Positions 32,277-41,479 of a stretch of DNA of 64,000 bases are shown here, piece by piece (the first letter of the stretch is position 1; each line of letters starts with the position of its first letter). A program made the position numbers and the translations under genes. Under the pieces are notes generated by a model. It saw nothing but the letters and a program-made list of their open reading frames with translations. It had not been told where the DNA came from and did not search any database. This DNA is from Ascarosepion bandense (Eukaryota; Mollusca; Cephalopoda; Sepiida; Sepiidae), in contig JBBBDQ010001944.1 in the NCBI GenBank assembly GCA_037127315.1, positions 1-64,000 on the forward strand, given 5' to 3'.

Positions 32277-32997
32277 ATCTGCTAGTTGCATCGGGGTGGA
32301 TTCCTTTGGAACCCCTCCCGTGGTTAAGGTAGAAGTTCTTTTTGTGCCTAGTTAATGTGAGTGGATGTGTTTGTCCTGGCCTGTTCCCGGCTCCATTGCT
32401 TTTGTTATGATCCAGTTCGAGATTCCCATTGTCCAAGTATTATTTTGTCCCGTTTTCACTCTCGGCTGGGTCAGCCTTATACATTCTCCAGTCCAATTTA
32501 TTTTTGCCCCCTGCTTATCCATTCCCCTTAGAAAGAGAGCTGCTTGATTTTGTCTTTTAAGGCAGAATACAGTGGCCTCTTTAATTATGTGGGTGTGTTT
32601 GGGTCTTACTAACCCATGTATATATATTCATTTGAAATTGTTTTTTGTTTTGGGGTTTTTTGTTTCTTCATTCCCCCTCCCCATCATGTCATTTCATGAA
32701 TAAAGTTTTAAATTTATTTTTGTACACTATTGTAAATATTGTAAATACACAAATTTTTATGTACATTTGGGGTGTTTTTAGGTCCCTGGTATGATTTTGC
32801 GGTATTTTGGTGCTTGATAGGTATGAGTGTTGATGGACAAATTTTTATGGTGACTGTGAAAATTGTAACGTATGTATGGGTCGTGAATCTGATTAGCTAG
32901 GTATAAGATAGTTACGGAAGACCAACCCAAGTTTTTGTTCCCCCTCCCATTTGTTGGCCTTGTGCCAGAATTCATGTATTTATGCTGAATAAATAAT
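32277..32997 (+). other. 3' UTR of unit 5 and right end of the array
   Basis: Non-coding 3' UTR of about 0.72 kb, almost identical to that of unit 0. It contains an AATAAA near 32698 and the terminal TATTTAT/ATAAATA hairpin just before 32997. The sequence then changes abruptly into the antisense jockey-like gene, with the host octamer TACCAACC at 32998-33005. No poly(A) tail is present. Confidence 0.8.
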
Positions 32998-35282
32998 TAC
33001 CAACCATTTCCTACCCCAGGCCACTACGGATTGGAGGTCCCTTTCAAGTACGGCAGCGAGGTTCACTTTGTCGTCCAGACCTGGTTTCTGATCGATGCGA
33101 GAGTAGATTGTTGTGTCGTCGGCATACATGCCAACTTGGGATCTAATGGTGTCGGGGAGATCATTAATGTAGATCAGAAAGAGCGTGGGACCTAGGATGA
33201 AACCTTGAGGGACGCCCGCGTTCGTATGGTAGTTTTGGGAGGTATGCCCATTTAATACCACCTTCAATGTGCGGTTAGAGAGGAAAGACTGGATGAGGTC
33301 AAACAGATATCCAGTTATCCCATAGCTCCGCAGTTTGCACAAAAGACCAGCATGCCAGACCCTGTCGAATGCTTTGGAGATATCCAAGGCAACGGTTCAG
33401 GCTTCACCATTCTTGTCGAGTGCCTGGTATATGTACTCGGTAATGGTCGTTAGCATATCAGCAGTTGACCTGGTGAAGCGAAACCCGTACTGTTTGTCAG
33501 AGAGAAGCCCGTTGGCCATAAGATGATGAATCACCTCGGCGTTGATAATGGCTTCGAAAACTTTGCCAAAGATTGGAAGGAGACTAATAGGACGGTAATT
33601 GGCGGGGTCTGAGGGTTCGCCAGAATTCTTAAATATAGGAACTACGCAGGAGGACTTCCAACAGGCAGGAAAGCAGGAAGCAGATAGGCAGAGGTTAGAG
33701 AGTTTAGAGAGGACAGAGGAGAGTTCTGGGGCACATTTCTTCAGTACTATGACTGGGATTCCGTCACCGCCGCTCGCTTTGTGTGGGTCAAGTTGTGCAA
33801 TTATCTTGGCGACTAGCGAGGGTGTTATGTGGACGTTATTTAGTTGAGCCTTAGTTCTGGGTGGGAAGTCTGGTGTAGGTATTCCTAACGAGTCCAGTGT
33901 CGAATTGGTCGAGAATCTACGGGCAAAGCATTCAGCCTTGTCGGCTGGAGAGGTGAGAACTACAATCTCATTGATTAGTGGGGGTATTGAAGTCTTGTTC
34001 CTGCTGAGCACGCTTTTGCAGAGACGCCAGTAATCTTTGGAGCCAAACTTAGAGGATGCTATGCGTTGCCTAATTCTGGTAGCAAACGCCCTCTTGGCTT
34101 CGTTCAGTACTTTTTTACACTTGTTCCGTGCTGAGGTGAAAAGGCGCCTGTTTTGGTTCGACGAGCAGCTTCAATATAGCTCGAAGAAATGGTTCCGGTG
34201 GGCAATGGCGGCCGAGCAAGCGGGTGAGAACCAGGGGGACGAATTTGGTTTTAGTTGGAATTTCCTGGCCGGGATAAAAGCATCGATGCCAGCCTTAACC
34301 CAAGAGGAGACTTCGGAGGCAGAGTCTTCGACAGGAAGATCGAATACGTTGTTCCAGGGGACATCGCAGAGGAAGTCCCTGAACGAGTCCCAGTCGGCTC
34401 TTTGGTAGCAGTATGATATTCTGCTGGTCTGGTTTTCTTGGGTAGAGTTAGTGCTGATTGATATGTTTACGGAGACTACGGCGTGGTCAGAGTTTCCGAG
34501 GGGACAGAGTTGCCTGGTAGTGCAGGAGTCTGGGATGGAGGTAAAGCAAAGGTCGAGTAAAGAGCCCCTTCCGAATGTTTTTTAGAGAAACGCGTGAGGA
34601 AGTCCACCACTTGCCTTAGAGCTTGGGCTATTGAAAAGTGCATGGTGCGGATCCCAGCAAGGTCGGTGGCTGAGTTTTCAAGCCACTTGGTGTGGTGGGC
34701 GTTAAAATCGCCAAACAAAAATATATGGGCAGATGGGTGAGAAGAAATGGCCCTGTCGATATTAGTAGAGATGTTATCAAGTACCTTACAGTCAGAGGAG
34801 GTGGGGGAGCGGTAGAGGAAGAAAAGATAGCTAACCGAGCTTACAAGTGAGAGACGGAAGCACATGAAGGAATGATCAAGGGATTCAAGAGATGTGACCC
34901 TGGCTAGGGGGAGTTGTTCGCTGACATATACACCAAGCCCATGCATATGGACATTGGAGTTCTTCCTGAAGAGAGGTAGGTAACCAGAAACGAACAGCTC
35001 TGAAGAGGGGATAGAAGGGTCAAGGTTAGTCTCACATATAGCTAAGATATCAGGTGAGTTAGTTAGAAGGAAATATTCTACACTATTAAAGTTACTGCGA
35101 ATACCTCGTATATTTGTGAACGTAACGCAGATAGGTTTGGGCGATTTACGACTAGCTGGTTTAGGCTTGCTATTTTGTTTGTTTAATTTCATGCTGGTTA
35201 TAGTTGTGGATAGAGAGAGGTCTAGAGTAGGGTCAGATGGTCGTTCATTGCAGCAGGTGAAGGATGGTAAATGGCGCAGCAT
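32998..35282 (-). pseudogene. Jockey-like LINE ORF2 (endonuclease-RT), interrupted by the array
   Basis: An antisense non-LTR retrotransposon gene of the jockey/CR1 type. Read from 35282 downward: AP endonuclease (FTNIRGIRSNFNSVEYF, ILAICETNL, FLFGDFNAHHTKWL); a frameshift near 34565; a linker with a TGA near 34166; reverse transcriptase (DPHKASGGDGIPVIVLK, NYRPISLLPIFGKVFE, LDISKAFDRVWH, NAGVPQG, YADDTTIYSRID) with a TGA at about 33394. After WGRKWLV the reading is cut at about 32998 by the right end of the LINE array. A related copy at 61570-61610 continues WLVNFNASKTKLL, so the array sits between the Val codon and the Asn codon. The remaining 3' half of this gene should lie left of the window, beyond the array's other end. 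Confidence 0.85.
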
Positions 35283-35726
35283 AATGTGGCCTCGGGTTTG
35301 CCCATCGGAAATTCATGCAGGGACGCCCGTCCATGGGCGAAATGGCACTACAGGAACCCCGATATTATTCAACTGTTGATCAGAGCAGCCTCTCAAGACG
35401 CTACGCAAGAGTTCGGGCTCCTAATTACCAGTCGGAAGCAACAACCAGGAAACTGCCAACCCGGTACCATCAGAATGAAGAGACATTGCCACCATACTCA
35501 CCAACTGCAAAAAGCTTCCAGCCAAACCGACATAAAGACCGAAAAAGAGAGAGATCAACCGGGAACCCCTTCCTAAACAAGAAACAAGGCGATTACCTCT
35601 ACTCCTGTCCAAAAGAAGTGCGTGGAGTGTGAGACCGGGCGATAGAAGGTACTATCTACTCCAATTAAAAAAAAAGAATAAATGTATGCCTGAAGTTAAC
35701 TAAGTTTTAACTTAGTAAAGTCAAAC
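35283..35726. other. Region upstream of the antisense jockey-like gene
   Basis: The first 350 bp probably belong to the 5' part of the antisense element (its ORF1 or leader), judged only by position. The reading frames seen there are short and match nothing I recognise. At 35700-35715 there is a small perfect palindrome (CTAAGTT, TT, AACTTAG). The composition turns AT-rich after 35640. Confidence 0.35.
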
Positions 35727-35945
35727 CTAAATTTGATAATTAAAAACAATTTACACAAACATAGTCGCAGTGCATTACAAGAGCGACAAGTAGAGAACTT
35801 AGGTTAGTAACAAAACAGGAACAAAAATTAGACAAAAAATATAAGAACCAAAAAGGAAGAAAAAAATTAAAAAATAAATTCAAAAAATTAGATCACGCTG
35901 GCTAAAACTTACCAGTTGCAGGCTGACTGAGAGAAAAAAGTTAAG
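35727..35945. repeat. 219-bp direct repeat, first copy
   Basis: AT-rich segment from CTAAATTTGATAATT to AAAGTTAAG, repeated at 36184-36402 with only about five differences. The offset is exactly 457 bp and the second copy has no indels relative to the first. It is non-coding. Confidence 0.9.
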
Positions 35946-36183
35946 AAAATTTCAAAAATTATCTTCATTTTGTTTTCTCTATTCAGTTCTGGAAAGTTTA
36001 ACTACCTCTAAGTAAGCAGTAACAGAGAGTGGTATGAGGGCAGAATACATTGAAGTGGGAGGAAACACCTCAAAGCCATGTGTCCAGTTAGCAAGGGAGA
36101 GAGAGGGAACAATAAAATAAAGAAAAACAAACATGGCCGGTCTTAGAATTCCTACATATAACCAAAACCCTAATATACCAAAG
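35946..36183. other. Spacer between the 219-bp repeats
   Basis: 238 bp of AT-rich sequence lie between the two direct repeats, with no recognisable gene. The duplication and its spacer could be two long-terminal-repeat-like ends around a short insert or a simple tandem duplication of a 457-bp unit. No primer-binding site or other support for a terminal-repeat element was seen. Confidence 0.4.
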
Positions 36184-36402
36184 CTAAATTTGATAATTAA
36201 AAACAATTTACACAAACATAGTCGCAGTACATTACAAGAGCGACAAGTAGAGAACTTAGGTCAGTAACAAAACAGGAACAAAAATTAGACAAAAAATATA
36301 AGAACCAAAAAGGAAGAAAAAAATTAAAAAATAAATTTAAAAAATTAGATCACACTGGCTAAAACTTACCAGTTGCAGGCTGACTGACAGAAAAAAGTTA
36401 AG
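36184..36402. repeat. 219-bp direct repeat, second copy
   Basis: Second copy of the segment at 35727-35945. Differences include CAGTAC for CAGTGC, GGTCAG for GGTTAG and CACACT for CACGCT. The low divergence suggests a recent duplication. Confidence 0.9.
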
Positions 36403-37027
36403 TTGTCAGCTTTTTAATTGTCAGTCATATCATGAAAGTAAACTGAATTTTGAAGGCTAAATAATTCCTCTGAGTAAGTGGCTGAAACTTAGAACTACAA
36501 TTATACCTACTTAGAGCGAAACCCGAAGCAAAAACTAAAATAAAAGGGCTGAAAAAATACAGACATACAGGCAGATAAACAAAAAAACACACACACAAAC
36601 ATCTTGCCTTTTATATTTATATATTATCGATTTTCTGCACTATTGTAAGAACTGCAGCATTGAAATTTCTGAATATCGTTTTTTATGTCTTTATCTATGA
36701 GTGTATCAAATTTGATTAAAATCGGACCACTCCTTCTATAACCCGATTTTTTTAATAATCGATTTTTTATATTTATCGGGGGTATCTCGTCATAAAACCT
36801 AGCTAAGAACACTCGCAGACGTTTATAGTACAACTGTGTAAATTTTCAAGAAAGTCGGTTGAGCCGTTTCAGAGTCTATAGGTAACGGATATCCCCCCAC
36901 ACACAAAGTTCCATTTATAAATAAGTTTAGATCATTTTCCAGAAATGGATTGAACAATCTTAGCTACTGGCATTTGTACACATTCTCTGTATAGCACGCT
37001 AAATTCTGCCTTCGTCCAGCGTGTGCC
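36403..37027. other. AT-rich spacer with LINE-type 3' end motif
   Basis: Mostly unassigned. At 36700-36890 the phrases CAAATTTGATTAAAATCGGA and GAAAGTCGGTTGAGCCGTTT resemble the 3' ends of RTE-type elements and dependent SINEs seen in many invertebrates (from memory of the family). Nothing else could be assigned. Confidence 0.35.
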
Positions 37028-37110
37028 GATAGCTTAGAGGTACAATGTCCGACTGATATCAAATCAATACTGACTGGAAACAGTCGGATGTCAAACCGTA
37101 ATGATGATCT
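37028..37110 (+). repeat. tRNA-derived SINE head
   Basis: A tRNA-like stretch with an A-box-like segment (TAGCTTAGAGGTA) and, about 55 nt later, a weaker B-box-like segment (GGATGTCAAACC). It is followed by ordinary AT-rich sequence. It is a degenerate SINE head and not a functional tRNA, since the cloverleaf arms do not close. Confidence 0.4.
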
Positions 37111-37225
37111 ATGGTACCTATTTTTTTATTTGTGCGTAATACAAGAAAAGCATTGAGATCTCATCAATTTAGAGCCGAATTGTAACTAAATTCTACGATA
37201 ACTGATTTCTTTTCTATATATATAT

Positions 37226-37360
37226 ATCCGCAGACAGATCTGTTTCGCTGTATTACAGCTCATCAGTACGGCTTAGACTCCGTTCGCTTCCGAACTCAGG
37301 ATTGAAACCCGACCGAATTGGCGTCAGTCGGCTATTTCTACCACTCGGCCACGAGCATCC
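37226..37360 (-). repeat. tRNA-derived SINE ending in a hammerhead motif
   Basis: Read on the minus strand from 37360: a tRNA-like head with an A box (TGGCCGAGTGG) and a B box (GGTTTCAATCC, complement of 37298-37310 region), about 30 nt of body, then a complete hammerhead ribozyme motif (37271-37228), then (TA)n. Related copies are at 46440-46540, 47011-47125 and 49554-49680. Confidence 0.65.
37228..37271 (-). ncRNA. Hammerhead ribozyme motif 1
   Basis: Minus strand, 44 nt. Stem I is CCGTA with TGCGG (one U-G pair). The core CTGATGA is followed by stem II GCTGT-AAT-ACAGC (5 bp), then GAAA. Stem III is ACA with TGT around GATC, and the cleavage site is GTC. All conserved core positions of the hammerhead (CUGANGA, GAAA, UH) are present. 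A stem III of two or three pairs is the minimal form known from retrotransposon-associated hammerheads. Activity is not shown by sequence alone. Confidence 0.75.
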
Positions 37361-37590
37361 AACAGAAGAAGGCAGGCTTTTTAGCGCTTATAAACACGCC
37401 CAATAGCTAGAGTGCTCCAATTCATTGTCGAATGAGCGATGCGTATATACCGGGGTAACTACTGTTTACAAAGCCTTTCAGTGTGCTCAATCAGGGTGTG
37501 AGAGCGTAAATAATACACATATTTGGTTGGTGTACATAAATATAGTATTATAATTCAGGTGTTAATAAAGCAGTTCTCAATGTATGAAAG
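37361..37590. other. Unassigned spacer
   Basis: No gene recognised. GCGCTTATAAACACGCC near 37395 resembles, in the opposite orientation, a phrase near 46345, which suggests both belong to one repeat family extending beyond the tRNA-like SINE. Confidence 0.3.
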
Positions 37591-37593
37591 GAG

Positions 37594-37640
<47 letters not shown>
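37591..37640. repeat. (TA)n microsatellite
   Basis: About 50 bp of uninterrupted alternating TA. Confidence 0.95.
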
Positions 37641-37945
37641 GGACTCTCCCGTCGATTTCGACGTATGAGTGTCTAACCTCAGTTAGACTACCACACAAAG
37701 AAAGAGTGGTGAAGGCTTGTATAGCACCATCCACACGTTTTGGAACTGCTGATAACAAACAATCGGTGCAGAAGTTTGCCACGGAGTGCATGAACAGCAG
37801 ACCTCAGATATTTAACCCATAACTGGAGGGAAACGACCTTTCCCAAGGGTACCAGTGCGTAAGTGAATGCAGAGTGTTTTGACTGGAAATCGAACTCGGC
37901 TCACCGATTCCTCTTTCCGAGCCGATATCCACTGCACCACAACAC
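37641..37945 (-). repeat. tRNA-derived SINE, second family
   Basis: On the minus strand from 37945: an A-box-like TGGTGCAGTGG, a B-box-like GAGTTCGATTTCC, then a body with CCCTTGGGAAAGG and CCAGTTATGGGTTAAAT. Copies with the same body are at 40524-40720, 52195-52470 and 56570-56800. Within 37645-37690 there are two small perfect hairpins (CGTCG/CGACG and GTCTAAC/GTTAGAC). Confidence 0.65.
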
Positions 37946-37987
37946 ACATATATTTGCTGGTAAAGAAAAAGGCAGTGGTTAAGTCAT

Positions 37988-38232
37988 TAACATTTTTCCA
38001 TGTTTATAATATATAATGTAATTTGACACCTATGAAAATGGTTTATGTAAGCGGAAAGTTTAGATTGGATTAGTAGAAAATTATGTACCAATATTATAAT
38101 TTTCTTTCTTTATTTAATGATAATGCTATTAAGCTTATCAGAGAATACGAAAAAAACTTACATAAAAATATTATTTAATGAAACATGCATTAATGAAAAA
38201 ATGCTGCCAAAATACACACAATATATATATAT
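37988..38232. repeat. Dispersed 240-bp repeat, copy 1
   Basis: From CCATGTTTATAATATATAATG to the (TA)n at 38222. It is repeated with few differences at 54320-54560. Both copies end at a (TA)n tract. It is non-coding and of unknown type. Confidence 0.85.
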
Positions 38233-39072
38233 TTGCTTGTAAAGAAAAAGGCAATGGTTAAGTAAGCATAACTACATTATATTTCCAAGTAGTAGCAGCA
38301 GAAGAAAGCTGTAGCCTACATTATCAACCTCTATAAGTGCATGTATGTTGATTCGTTATTTCACCCTCTCAAGGTAATGATGCCCAAGAAAATCAGATCT
38401 AGCACTTAATTACATTTCCATGTTATCAGCGTATGAATAAAATGATAGATAGATAATAATAGTAATATATATATATCTATCTATCTATCTATATATATAT
38501 ATATATATATATAGGAATAGGGAACTTTTCCTCGCGTTTTCAATTCATATGTCATGCAAAACAGTCGCAAGAGGAAATTAGTCAACTCACCATGAATCAT
38601 AATGACAAGAGACAGTTACTCTGTTCTGTGTAATATTTAACGCTTCGGGGAATACTGTTACCATATTGCGGCGTGCAAGAATCGCAGAGTTCAAATATAA
38701 CTTTTAGGATTCCCCTTATCAATATGCCAGAAAATATGAGTGGTTTATGTTTGCGTAAATGAGATAAAACGGAGCGTTTCTCTCATGAGAATGTATACAA
38801 TTAGAGACTTTGTGTTTCGACGTACGATTCTTACAGTCTCTTGAGGATCGAACAATTATTGATAGAGAAACTGAAGAAAGCAGTTACATTGAATATCGGT
38901 GTGCTTAATTACGAGGATTTTACAAGAACAACACATACAGTTCGTTAACCGTTGAAGATGCATTTTTTTTTAGTGCTGATTAAAGAAATTAATTTTTAGC
39001 AATGCCCTCTTCAAGGAACGGAATTTTATAGTTTCTCTAAAAAGAAAAAAATTACACACTGCGATTGTGCAC
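38233..39072. other. Unassigned AT-rich spacer
   Basis: Includes an (ATCT)n/(TA)n microsatellite at 38462-38515. No coding frame, RNA gene or familiar repeat was recognised in the rest. Confidence 0.5.
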
Positions 39073-39094
39073 TACCTCTCTCTCTGTCTCTGTC

Positions 39095-39143
<49 letters not shown>

Positions 39144-39145
39144 TT
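39073..39145. repeat. (TCTG)n/(TC)n microsatellite
   Basis: Alternating runs of CT, GTCT and TCTG over about 70 bp. Confidence 0.95.
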
Positions 39146-39274
39146 GTTGAAGGAATAATTCATGAGCTTTTATTTTCAAATTTAAAATGTACGAGGGAAT
39201 TATATGCGTTGGTAAAATGTTTTTTGTAACTTGAAAGTTAATCTTTCTTCGAAAACACAGGGTACCCTATTAAT

Positions 39275-39526
39275 ATTATTCGAACTATTGTCCTCATCTT
39301 TGTTGCCATTTGTACAACGTTTTGGCCGTTGTATACTCCGGCCTTCTTCAGGTGCTAGAAAGTTCGAACCAAACCCTTTAATACAATCACTGGTGTATAT
39401 CGTTCTCATCCCTTGCGTTGTCACGATTTTGTTTCAAATGTCTTAGCACCTGAACAAGTCCGGAACGTACAACGGCCGAAACGTCTTACAAATAGTAACA
39501 AAGATGAAGACAATAGTCCGAATAAT
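39275..39526. repeat. Inverted repeat (fold-back) with 80-bp arms
   Basis: Arm 1 (39275-39354) and arm 2 (39445-39526) are imperfect reverse complements around a spacer of about 90 bp. Both contain GGCCGTTG/CAACGGCC and a CTGAA-A segment near GAAAC, reminiscent of hammerhead cores, but the outer stem I does not form. Confidence 0.7.
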
Positions 39527-39687
39527 GTAAAATGTGTAAATGCTACATCATCTCAAACATATAGGCAAAAGACAGTGTATTTTGACTTTTAAATTTTATT
39601 GATATTTTTGTTTTGTTTTTTCAGATCACTAAAAACCAAATTTCAAGTAAATGAATTTTTGACACTATATTCACGTTTAATCGAGAT

Positions 39688-39914
39688 GTTAAGGCCAAAG
39701 AAGCTGCTCGTGAGATTTGAGCTGTGTATGGAAAACGGAGCGTTGCCTTAAAGTACGGCTGGTCGTTGGTTTTCGGACTTCAAAATTGGGAATTTTGATC
39801 TCAAGGACAGATCGCGCATCGGTCGACAAATTGAGTTTGATGAAATGCTATTGAATCAGTTCTTTTTTCTCAAAAATCCACGTCAAACGACCAGAGAATT
39901 ATTGGAGCAGGTGG
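39688..39914 (+). pseudogene. Mariner-type transposase fragment
   Basis: Conceptual translation gives VKAKEAAREI-stop-AVYGKRSVA in one frame and, after a frameshift, WFSDFKIGNFDLKDRSRIGR followed by an FDEMLLNQFF segment and NPRQTTRELLEQV. This order and wording match the N-terminal helix-turn-helix region of mariner transposases (WF..F..G.FDL.D..R.GR...D...L). A stop, a frameshift and the missing catalytic domain make it a dead fragment. Confidence 0.75.
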
Positions 39915-40252
39915 ATTGTGAACAAAAATGCTGGTGAACCACATGCATCCAATATAAACTGTTCAGTAACTCGCCACTTGGGTGCCACTCACTTTGAGCG
40001 AAAACAATAAAAAACAATACTACACAATAGCCGCTTGACATCACCCAACACTTGATCACAAACAACAATTTCATTACCATATTGTCACTGGAAATGAAAA
40101 CTTGTGCCTTCACATCAGTATAAAGCAGGGGAAAGAAAGGCTTAACCCCACAAAAACAATCAAACAGACAAAACAAAAAAACGCTTCAGCGAGCAAAAAC
40201 AAGACCTTCATCCTCGAAATGTCATATTATGTGTTTTGTTATCATAATATGT

Positions 40253-40371
40253 GCTTACGGCATATCACGTTGAATACACCGGTTCAAGTTCGATCACAGA
40301 AGTTATGCAACGTTGAGCCTGGTCAGTACTTAGATGGGTTACCGCTTGGGAATACCAGGCGCTGTAAGCGT
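40253..40371 (+). pseudogene. 5S rRNA-like sequence, copy 1
   Basis: About 119 bp matching animal 5S rRNA along its length: GCTTACGGC at the start, CACGTTGAATACACCGGTTC, the A-box region GAAGTTATGCAACG, GTACTTAGATGGGTTACCGC and AATACCAGGCGCTGTAAGC at the end. Several changes in conserved positions (internal promoter and loop E) make it unlikely to be a functional 5S gene. Confidence 0.75.
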
Positions 40372-40389
40372 TTAGTGACGGATGTGCGG

Positions 40390-40510
40390 GCTTACGGCCA
40401 TATCACGTTGAATACACCGGTTCTCGCTGGATCACCGAAGTAAAGCAACGTTGAGCCTGGTCAGTACTTAGATGGGTGACCGCTTGGGGATACCAGGCAC
40501 TGTAAGCGTT
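40390..40510 (+). pseudogene. 5S rRNA-like sequence, copy 2
   Basis: A second, better preserved 5S-like sequence starts 19 nt after the first: GCTTACGGCCATATCACG, GGTTCTCGCTGGATCACCGAA, GATGGGTGACCGCTTGGG, ATACCAGGCACTGTAAGC. After each copy comes the same phrase AGTGACGGATGTG. The pair runs straight into the tRNA-like SINE at 40524. It could be a 5S-derived composite SINE or relics of a 5S cluster. Confidence 0.75.
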
Positions 40511-40523
40511 CAGTGACGGATGT

Positions 40524-40720
40524 GTGTTGTGGTGCAGTGGATATCTGCTTGGAAAGAGGAAATCGGTGAGCCGAGTTCGAATTCCAGTTGAGTACCCTGC
40601 AATCACATCAGCAATGGTACCCTTGGGAAAGGTATTAATCCGTCATTCCCTCCAGTTATGGGTTAAATAACAGGATGGGGCCTGGACGCAACTCATCTAG
40701 TGTTGGTGTCACAATAAAAA
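40524..40720 (+). repeat. tRNA-derived SINE, second family, plus strand
   Basis: Begins GTGTTGTGGTGCAGTGGATA with an A-box-like core, then CCGAGTTCGAATTCC as a near-consensus B box, then the body CCCTTGGGAAAGG and CCAGTTATGGGTTAAAT shared with 37641-37945. It directly follows the 5S-like pair. Confidence 0.65.
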
Positions 40721-41418
40721 TACCCTTGGTAGCCCTGGTGAAGCATCAAGTGTTCAACTGTATGACAAGATAAGACTTTTGCTCGCAAAACTGCGCCAGG
40801 GTTCCAAATACACAGGGAAAACTGGAGGGGGTGTAGTGAGTTCTATCTCTGTCAATGGCCGCAAGATTACGATGATGTGTTTGTTGAGAAGGAATAACAT
40901 ATTACGAATATGTTACAGCGCAACCACACGCTCAATGCTTAGATCTACGTTCAGCAACTGTACAGACTAAATAAAGAAAGAGACCGAATAGGCGACACTG
41001 AGTTCTTCTCGAAAACGACAATGCCCGTTTCGCATCACTAGTAGGACCAAAACCGAAACCGCGATTAAATAACTCGAATAAGTAACGCTGCCACTCTACA
41101 GACTTTGCATCGTTTGATTTTCATATATTTCGATCGTTTTCGAAAGGACACCTTTAATAATGACGTAAAATTGAGGGTTAAAATTGGACGTATTCTTTAC
41201 GTCAGGGCCTTGAGATAAAAATGTGTCAGGAAGTGCATTATTATTTAATTTGAGGTAAATTTTTGTTCAAAATAGATTTGAAAAAATATCCTTGAATTAT
41301 TTCCCTACACATTACTTTGAGCTTTCCTCCTGCATCATTTTTTAATATTAAAATTAGTAATTAGGATCAGGTTCTTGGAATTTACCTTCCTAGTTTTTCA
41401 CTTCGGATTAAAGAAAAA

Positions 41419-41422
<4 letters not shown>
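40721..41422. other. Unassigned spacer
   Basis: No recognisable gene or repeat. Short frames only; composition shifts to AT-rich after 41100. Confidence 0.5.

Positions 41423-41460
<38 letters not shown>
41423..41460. repeat. (AT)n microsatellite
   Basis: About 38 bp of alternating AT. On the minus strand it follows closely after the hammerhead motif at 41480-41520. Confidence 0.95.
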
Positions 41461-41462
<2 letters not shown>

Positions 41463-41479
41463 TTTTTAAACGAGTTATT

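Larger units (their letters stand above)
26726..32997 (+). mobile_element. Tx1-like LINE, unit 5 (complete, both ORFs open)
   Basis: The rightmost unit, 6272 bp, and the only one in the window with both ORF1 and ORF2 uninterrupted. It is the best candidate for a mobile copy. Its leader is of a different type from the other units. Its first 20 or so nt (TACCAACCCTTCCCTACCC) resemble the host site that follows the array (TACCAACCATTTCCTACCC, 32998-33016). It ends at the host target in the antisense jockey-like element. Confidence 0.9.

Noticed and set aside
1..32997. Tandem genes of a virus or an LTR element
   Set aside because: No protease, integrase, envelope or long terminal repeats. The domain order endonuclease-RT-zinc finger and the lack of an RNase H place it among non-LTR elements.
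37028..37110. Functional tRNA gene
   Set aside because: The A and B boxes are imperfect and the acceptor, D and anticodon arms do not close. It fits a SINE head better.
40390..40510. Functional 5S rRNA gene
   Set aside because: Changes in the internal control region and the isolated, SINE-linked context suggest a derived copy.
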